From: Eumeta japonica
Taxonomy: Eukaryota; Arthropoda; Insecta; Lepidoptera; Psychidae
Reading direction: 5' to 3'
Assembly: GCA_005406025.1 (NCBI GenBank)
Contig: BGZK01002009.1
Location: 22,384-86,383, forward strand
Length of the DNA stretch: 64,000 nt
Part shown: positions 57,745 to 64,000 of the stretch, piece by piece
Numbering within the stretch: position 1 is the first letter of the stretch
Layout of the letters: each line of letters begins with the position of its first letter
Made by a program: the position numbers and the translations under genes
The notes under the pieces: model-generated
The model's database searches: none
What the model saw: the letters and a program-made list of their open reading frames with translations, nothing else
Told to the model about the DNA's origin: nothing

Positions 57745-58070
57745 TCATTTGTGGTAGAGCCGTACCGCGCCAATCTGCTCCAGCAGAAAAATGAGCCGGC
57801 TAGACTGGGAAGTGCCGTACTCTCACAGAATACGGACGTGAAGTAGCAGCTTCAGCTGTTGCTATTCGTCCCGTAAGTGAAATTTCATTGACCCTATGCC
57901 CCTCAAACCTTTTCATCAACACAGTCTCCTTCCATTAGATATCCTATTCCTCCAAAGAGAACGGCAACTTACTATTAACTCCCTGAGTTTATGAGGGTCC
58001 ATGGGCGGCAGTGACCATCTACTCTCTTATGGCGTCTGCTCGTTTGTCCCTCGAGTACGCTATAAAAAAT
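57745..58070 (+). repeat. Lepidopteran LINE 3'-end-like repeat, family C, copy 3
   Basis: Most complete copy. In order it shows AGAGCCGTACCGCGCCAATC, AAATGAGCCGGCTAGACTGG, AGAATACGGACGTGAAGTAG, TTAGATATCCTATTCCTCC, CCATGGGCGGCAGTGACCAT, TGGCGTCTGCTCGTTTGTCC and a terminal A run at 58061. This order is characteristic of an abundant lepidopteran LINE 3' end (probably CR1/Zenon-like). Copies 1 and 2 are in opposite orientation. Confidence 0.7.
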
Positions 58071-58669
58071 TGACATTACAGAGATAGATGATTTACAAAT
58101 GTAATATTTGTTCTAATTTCAAAATCGCTCTGAATAGTAATATGTTGAGTGAATGTCTCGATACATAATTATTAAACAACAGCAAAATTAAATAAATAAC
58201 TTGCTGATCAAAATCCCGGTCGAAGTTAATTCAATAAGTGATATCTAGTTTTAAATCAGTATAATTTTATTGGTAAAGTGCTATATTTATCAAAAAATAT
58301 TTAAAATTAAATTAAAAAAACGTTTCCCTTACAATTGCCTATATAAAAAGGACATAAATTAATTTTCGGTATTTTCTTGGAAAAAAATTAAATGTCAAAA
58401 GATTTCATTTTCAAGGGAATTTAATTTCCTTTTCATGCTAATAAATTGAATTTAACGATTGGCTTTTGAGCCCAATATGGTATTGAGCCTAGAGCTTTCT
58501 ATTTTTGGTATTAAATTAACAAAAATTATTCAATTTCAGCTTTTACCGAAGCTGTCTCCAAAAATATTCAAAACAGAGCTATACCATACGGGCAACACAA
58601 ATATACCGCCAAATATAACCACACGTGTGATGCAAATTCGCCCTTCCCCGCCCTACCAGCCCTGACACA
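58071..58669. other. AT-rich DNA, nothing recognised
   Basis: The frame at 58459-58665 (plus) is not a known protein. Homopolymer-rich flanks. Confidence 0.5.
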
Positions 58670-58990
58670 GCGCTCTAGCTATCTACACTCACGAAATAAG
58701 TGTAATAAGCGTAACCGCATAAAACACGGTCGCAACCCGTTTACGTTCGGCCGCTATCGGAAATCGTTCGATCTCCATTTCGGGCCGCGGTCGGCGGAAC
58801 TTCAGTTGCGTTCCGGTACATCAGTGATTCATTTTATTAGGCGGCTCACGAAGTAACGGCCGACGGCCCGCGGCCCTGAAGGGCCACCGATCTTCGTTAG
58901 GCCGCGTTACATCTGCGCGAGAACGAGAACCCTTCGTTTTAAAATATGCTGGTGCTGTTGCAGTAGCGGACGTAGGATTCTGATGTCTGC
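58670..58990. promoter_or_regulatory. GC/CpG-rich block, candidate regulatory element 11
   Basis: Contains AAATAAGTGTAATAAGCGTA, CCGCATAAAACACGGTCGCA (TTTATG-like core in complement), CGGGCCGCGGTCGGCGGAAC, TGATTCATTTTATTAGGCGG (58825-58844) and GGCCGACGGCCCGCGGCCCT. The mixture of extreme GC with TTTATTAG/CATAAA cores resembles elements 2, 5 and 12. Confidence 0.35.
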
Positions 58991-59084
58991 TTGGAGGAAG
59001 CAAATTTTGTAGGGTCCATAAACAAAAGCATTTAAATACGTTATAGTTACTTATTGTTGTCTTATTTTATTTTATAACTAGCGA

Positions 59085-59470
59085 TCCGTCCCGATTTCGC
59101 ACGCGCAATGTAAATACTGATATGGGGCAGTGTGGAGTAATTAATAATATTACGATTAATCTACTACAGGATATTTTTATATACAATATTTACAGCTGAT
59201 TTTACACGACAGTACAAACATGTTTCTTTACAGTTTATTCTCGAAAGCGCGACATACAACGCTGTAAGAAACACTCAACGCTCATCTAAGCCTGCAACGT
59301 TGCATATTTGACCCCTGACTTATTATTAATGGTCATTGCAAAAGATATGTTTACCGAAAAGACGCTTAAATTGAAACGCTTAAAGTCCGATGGTGTTAGA
59401 GGAATCCATTACACATCCGGTAAGTATTAAAACTCTATTATGACAGTTTTAAGGACTTTATCAATATTCG
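59085..59470. repeat. Lepidopteran interspersed repeat starting AACTAGCGATCCGTCCCGAT
   Basis: The opening phrase followed by TTCGCACGCGCAATGTAAAT is a diverged form of the common lepidopteran 'actagcggcccgtcccggcttcgcacggg' terminus. The text at 59230-59420 (GAAAGCGCGACATACAACGC, CTGCAACGTTGCATATTTGA) is also familiar from repeats. A Helitron origin is possible but not shown. Confidence 0.55.
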
Positions 59471-59647
59471 CGTACCGTTACATAATTTAGGCGGATTAAG
59501 GTTCCTTAATAAAATAATAGGACAACCAACTTTCAACACCAGTTTATGTGAACAGAGTCCGCATTCAAAGACCAGAAATTCTGTGGAAAAATGAACAGCT
59601 CTTCAAAATCGACTACAATGTCGACCATGAGTAGTATAGATTTCGTG

Positions 59648-59695
59648 GCATCAGTCTTTGAAAGAATCTTACTTTATTCTTTCAAAGATTGATGC
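59648..59695. repeat. 20-bp-arm hairpin
   Basis: GCATCAGTCTTTGAAAGAAT (59648-59667) pairs with 59676-59695 at 19 of 20 positions across an 8-base loop (CTTACTTT). It lies 20 bases upstream of the pogo-type MITE. Possible terminal pieces of a solo foldback. Confidence 0.85.
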
Positions 59696-59717
59696 ACCCT
59701 ATCTATGTTCGTTGGTA

Positions 59718-60037
59718 CAGTAGAGCGTCGATTATCCGAACGTCGCTTAACCGAACGTCGCTTAACCGAACGACCGCTTATCCGAACAGTAGTTCGGGCG
59801 GGTCAATCTTCTCCCTCCGTACCTCGCTCGCGCCTCCCAGTTTCGCGCACTTGTCGCCACTCGCGCTTTTATTGTACCGTATGTCACTTCCAAGTAACTA
59901 CTTGTCGATATTTTACTAATTTTGTCGCGTGAAAGTAAACTCTATTTAAAATGCATATAGGTAGTTCGATTATCCGAAAATACCGGTTTTCCTAACACCC
60001 AAGTCCCCAATTAGTTCAGATAATCGACGCTCCACTG
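59718..60037. mobile_element. pogo/Tigger-type MITE
   Basis: 320 bp. The termini CAGTAGAGCGTCGATTATCC (59718-59737) and the complement of the right end, CAGTGGAGCGTCGATTATCT (60018-60037), form terminal inverted repeats ending CAG...CTG. TA dinucleotides flank both sides (59716-59717, 60038-60039), as for the pogo branch of Tc1/mariner. Subterminally, a 15-base unit (AACGTCGCTTAACCG and variants) is repeated about four times in tandem (about 59723-59785). A single GATTATCCGAAAATACC unit sits near the right end (59969-59985). No transposase. Confidence 0.9.
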
Positions 60038-60099
60038 TAGATGACAATATCGCTCTTTCTTTGAACCAAAATATAGTCTTACAACTTATGTTTTGTCGG

Positions 60100-62320
60100 G
60101 ACAAGTACTGTAGACCTACTTTGAATGTTATTTATTAAAACACAAAAGTTTTGATAGCCGTTAGTCTTATCGGACGCGACCAATCGAAATAGAGATGCCG
60201 TCGGCGCGTGACTCTCCTGGGGGCGTCCGCTTGGATTCCTTCGGCACAGGAAAGTCAGAGGTTTCGATGCGGGTCGGTACCTCTGGAGGACACCAGTGCG
60301 CGGTGAGCGCCCCGGGAGTTAACCTGATTGGTTTAAATGGTTTAAACCATTTGAGGTTGACTGATTTATGGACCTACTCCTATTTCTAAGTCTTTAAATG
60401 CATTGTTTAATTTTTAATCTTGGTAATATCATCGGGCGGTCTGTAAGAACATTTCGTGGCCTTCTAATAAAGTGATTTGCGGAGGTGGCGCGTAAGAGGC
60501 AGCTGATGAAATCAATGGGTTGGGGTGATTGATTGCTATACTGAAGCGTCCTTCATGTACTTAAATATGGTAGGGAGTCCCGGTCCCTATGGAGAACGGA
60601 GTTCTTGACGTACACTGTGTGTCTGTCGCTTTTTTACTAAAAGTTTTGGACGATTTGAAGGTCATTTAGTGCTGTCGGAGCGGCGTGCGCCTTTGTTTAC
60701 TTTACTGGACATGCGTACGTCATCACCGGCCTATAGACGCGGTATAAATGGTATGCTTGTTGCGTAGCGACATTCTGATTTTTCTACCTAACATACTCGA
60801 AGCGTGACATGTAAGAATTTAGCTAGATGTCTAACACGTCGGATATAATCTCTGAAGTAGAGATGTTTGTCCAACGTGATGCCTAGGTATTTGTAATTGT
60901 ATTGCCACGGAATGGGGCATTTAACATGCGGAGAGTGAGGTGTTTACCGAGACTCTACCAAGTCCCTTTGCATACTCTAGTCGAGATATATTACTGCTGA
61001 TTTCTCCGGTTAACCTCGATCCTCCAGGTTGAAACCAACTCGTCATGGCCGCTGGACGCGCGGTATTATGTGTCCTCCACAGTACAACTACGTAGTAGCG
61101 CGTCATGTCATCGGCGAATAGCGCGAGTCGAATGCCTGTTTGAGGTCGCGGAATATTTGTGTATGCGGAATACAGAACGGCGAAAGCGTGGAGCTTTAAG
61201 GCACCCCGCTCTGATCGTCGCTGAAGAGGAGTGTTTTCGTGGCGAAAGGTGAATTTCTATTATTGATGTAGCTATGTATGATTAGTATCTGACGATCTGG
61301 TACGTCTAGAGTATAAAGTTTGGTATTAGGCCCGCGTGCCAAAACCCTATAAAAGGCTTTGCTACATCAAAAATACCACTGTAGTGTTTCCTAGCCCTCC
61401 GAGATGCATTTGACTATGGAGGGCTTGTTGGGGCATGATGTTGGAATCGAACCAAATTTTCGTTCATTATGAGGCCTTTGTTTAATAAATGATTTCTTAA
61501 GCGCATTTTCAGAATTTTTCGTAGAGTTTGCCTAGACCGCTCAGGAAGTTGATTTCATTTGTAGCTGAGGGAGGTCCCAGAGGGTTGACCCGGTGTATGT
61601 GTTGTGGGTCGTACGCGGGGTGTGTTTGTTGGAACATTGTTGCTTGATGCTGTCAGAGAGGCAGCTGTCCCCGATCGTCGAACGCGACAATGTTATCGGT
61701 TATATAAGAGTATTGTATGGTCGATTTCGTCAGTTGAAATAATGTCGTTTGTTATCACTTAACGCAGAGGTGTCGATTTTCAAGGGCGACCGACACTTTT
61801 CCAGTTTGTAATTGTTTTATTGGTTTCGACCTATCACTGGTTAGAGCCAATTTCAGGAGTACGGTACGGTGGTTTGAGTTGAAGCGTTGAAGTGTTTCGA
61901 TACCTCCCACTCTTTAGCACCCTTAGCTAATGCGATGTCGATATCCGGCCTGTTGATTATTATCTGGGAACCGAGTCTGTGTGAGCAGCGAGAGGACATT
62001 GAATCCTATCTTATCCGCAAGACTCGAGAGCACTGTCCTTGTTTATAGTGATACACTTTCTGTCTTTACTATTGAAATCTCTGAATAATGACTGCATCCC
62101 CTAAGGAGAATAATAATTCTAGGTCACCGGAGCAACTCCTTAGTTGGGGATAGGTAGACTGAGGCTATGATCAGGGTGCACCATGTCCCATAGCTAGTCT
62201 GCAGATTGTAACTTCTAGGTTAGTAAGCGGAGGTGTATCTATCGGGCAACAGTAGATTGAGCGTTTATAATATAGTGCTACCACCCCTGGAGCATCCCGT
62301 CTGTCAGTACGTATTTGTAC
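60100..62320 (-). pseudogene. Jockey-type LINE relic, endonuclease through RT tail
   Basis: Minus-strand, about 2.2 kb. From 62320 leftwards come the endonuclease end (RPGGGTAIYY-like; LEVTICRLAMGHG at about 62170-62215; RPDIDIALAKGA near 61930) and then the linker. RT follows: RLRNHLLNKGLIMNEN (about 61455-61500), VAKPFIGFWHAGLIP (61330-61370), STLSPVLYSAYT (about 61170), and LALFADDMTR with an intact FADD box at 61107-61118. After RT there is KNSVLHRDRDSLPYL (about 60560) and RRPRNVLTDRP (60430-60470). The C-terminal tail and 3' UTR carry a run resembling PTPRR-type proline-rich text. Many frameshifts and stops. The domain order and motifs are those of lepidopteran Jockey elements. The RT catalytic pair survives, but the first palm aspartate region (KAFDRVW) reads KPFIGFW. 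Confidence 0.85.
60335..60352. repeat. 18-bp perfect palindrome
   Basis: AAATGGTTTAAACCATTT is its own reverse complement. It lies in the C-terminal tail of the Jockey relic and is probably fortuitous. Confidence 0.9.
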
Positions 62321-62394
62321 ATAATTTGGTATTTTGCAATGTCAAATCTGGCTTTCGCACCTGGTTCTATCTACATGAACATAAAATTAATTTA

Positions 62395-62615
62395 GTACTT
62401 GATCTTTTATATCCAGCTATCTCTCAGCCAACCGTGATCCTCTTACAGATCCTATTCCCAAGCAACATCCTGGTCCTATCGTCAATTCCAGCCTCGTTCT
62501 CAATTCCGATACTAGTTTCGCTTTCGATCTCGATCTTTCGTTTTATCCGTTATATCATTCTTCACTGCGTCCGCCTCAGAATTTAAAGACGTTCTACATT
62601 TGTAGAACGTCTTTT
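62395..62615. repeat. Family B repeat body plus a 14-bp-arm hairpin
   Basis: 62440-62560 is a degenerate series (CAATTCCGATACTAGTTTCG, CTTTCGATCTCGATCTTTCG) like the bodies of the family B repeats, without the terminus. At its end lies a perfect hairpin, AAAGACGTTCTACA (62585-62598) with TGTAGAACGTCTTT (62601-62614) and a 2-base loop. Confidence 0.6.
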
Positions 62616-63339
62616 TAATAGTTTTTATGTAAAATTTCATCTTTCTGGAACCAGATATTCGTAAATATATACAAACACATAAAATTAATCTTTTAATTTA
62701 ACCTTTATACACTGGTTTTCAAATAATATAGTATTAAGTTTGTAATTAATACAGCTTAAACAATCAGATAATTTATATTCAGTCGTTTCAATTTTCAATA
62801 TTTCATCATTCCCTTTCGCCCTTGAGTGTTGAATTTCCAAAACTTCTCTTCTTAATGTAGGATTGCAGAGTTGATAGTCACTCGCCCATTTTCATTATAT
62901 TCAAAAATTGGGCCATCGTGTTATATAAAACAGCCATAACTCATATAACTTACATAACAGGTTTCATAGGTGGAAATATCTTATAAAATAATGTTTATAT
63001 TTTACATTTTTAATTCAATAGTAAACCGCTAATTAATTTATATCATTTTGAAAACAGTAAATACGCATCTATAAATCAATATCATCTGCCCATTATAAGT
63101 ACATAAGAAAGAACTCGAAAAATTGTCCAATAAACGCATTCAGTAAATTTAAAGTAATGATTGATCATCACTTTCGTTTATAGCCTTGATAACTTTCGAT
63201 ATTATTAATTGATATAAAAGAACGCAGTAATAACTATATACTATTTTTTCGTTTTGAAAAAAAAATCTAGAATTTAACTAAAATACTAGTAAAACAAGAC
63301 AAAATGAAGCATTGCGACACTCGAAAACTTCCCGGGATA
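62616..63339. other. AT-rich DNA, nothing recognised
   Basis: No repeat terminus, gene or RNA motif identified. Confidence 0.5.
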
Positions 63340-63570
63340 TCCATAACTCGAAATAACGTAATTGAAACTGTGCAGCCGTTGGCGAGATAAATCAGTTTCT
63401 TTCGAGGTGGAAGCGAGCGGACGCGCGACGCCTCAGGCCGCTCGCGCCCGCGCCCTGCTGAGTGCTGGGCGGATTTATGGGCGGGCGGACGTGACGTCAC
63501 CGCGGCCGCGCAGCCGCCTACATCCATTTCCGATCCAGTAAGTAAAGCATTGCTCGGTTAACTTCAGTGC
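63340..63570. promoter_or_regulatory. GC/CpG-rich block, candidate regulatory element 12
   Basis: Very GC-rich with sharp edges. It contains AGCGAGCGGACGCGCGACGC, CGCTCGCGCCCGCGCCCTGC, then GGATTTATGGGCGGGCGGAC (63471-63490; TTTATGG core). GTGACGTCAC follows at 63491-63500: a perfect palindrome with a CRE/ATF-type TGACGTCA. CGCGGCCGCG comes directly after. A minus-strand 86-codon frame crosses it without known motifs. A promoter is also possible; no exon was seen to 64000. Confidence 0.38.
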
Positions 63571-64000
63571 ACCTATACGTGATTGTTCGTTTGTGATTTT
63601 ATATACTGAATTAATAATTTTTTCACTAATAAACTATTTGTTAATGTAAATAGTTTGCACCATAACACAAATTAACGAAATTCAAAAAATTCCAAATATG
63701 TTTATTTGACTGCATACAAGCTCATGCAAAATCGAGCTGTTATGTCTATGAATATTTATTGCAAAAATAATATAAAAATTTACGGTAATTTTATTCCACA
63801 AATATTTTTTTAATGATCTTTTAAGACAATGTAAAAATAATTTTGTCTATTCATTACAAGGATCTTATTGAACATACAACGAAAGCCCTATAAATGAGTT
63901 TATATTGACTGACATATAAACACAATTCAATTTATTTCTAGTATTGAGCATATACTGATTACTGTTTTAAAAGATAATATTTATGTATATCAAAAACTCG
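63571..64000. other. AT-rich DNA to the window end
   Basis: Nothing recognised. Confidence 0.5.

Noticed and set aside
61435..61465. GGTTCGATTCC (minus strand), a perfect pol III B-box-like sequence
   Set aside because: It falls inside the RT coding remains of the Jockey relic, and no A box or tRNA fold is present.
1..64000. CRISPR array, operon or bacterial promoter features
   Set aside because: The window is eukaryotic; no regularly spaced repeats of that type are present.

Overview
This window looks like AT-rich nuclear DNA from a moth or butterfly (Lepidoptera). I could not recognise a single host protein-coding exon, tRNA or rRNA in it. The lepidopteran call rests on the repeats: mariners of the SETMAR-like type, a LINE of the kind often mis-annotated as 'craniofacial development protein 2-like', Jockey LINE relics, an interspersed repeat ending in the 'CGGGCAAAAGCTAGT'-like terminus, a LINE 3' end with 'ATGGGCGGC' and 'GATATCCTATTCCT', and GATGAT-tailed retroposons. 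The window therefore reads as a gene desert or the inside of a very large intron.

Layout. Positions 1-657 hold the 5' part of a broken Tc1/IS630-type transposase (minus strand, cut by the window edge). A long foldback lies at 2633-2975. Positions 3494-9986 are a full-length but dead BEL/Pao LTR retrotransposon with a 5-bp target duplication and recognisable gag, protease, RT, RNase H and integrase remains; its 3' LTR carries a large TA expansion. Positions 16.3-19.6 kb are a decayed non-LTR retrotransposon with a deleted second BEL-type element nested inside it. Positions 23.9-25.4 kb are a Jockey-type LINE remnant. Five mariner copies follow (27.4-28.3, 30.9-31.36, 37.4-38.75, 40.45-41.6 and 46.9-47.45 kb). 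The third carries a nested retroposon with a 24-bp target duplication, and the fourth, an inverted relative, shows the empty site. Positions 48.3-49.1 kb are the endonuclease part of a LINE like that at 16 kb. Positions 60.1-62.3 kb are a long Jockey relic on the minus strand, next to a 320-bp pogo/Tigger-type MITE. Several small foldback or MITE families are scattered between.

Superimposed on this, from about 21.7 kb to the right end, is a series of short GC- and CpG-rich blocks (about 0.2-0.5 kb), each lying in AT-rich DNA: about 21.8, 26.8, 30.4, 34.3, 39.3, 42.1-42.7, 44.0, 47.8, 49.7, 53.0, 58.8 and 63.45 kb. They do not resemble the transposons. Several hold homeodomain-like cores (TTTATG, TTAATAA, CATTAATA) and one holds a perfect TGACGTCA. 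I see no good coding signal in them. They are the best candidates for conserved cis-regulatory elements of an unseen neighbouring or surrounding gene, and are the non-transposon part of the window most worth testing. This reading is inference: no alignment or expression data were available.

No functional gene set works together here. The relationships that can be read are historical: which element inserted into which, and how each was inactivated.
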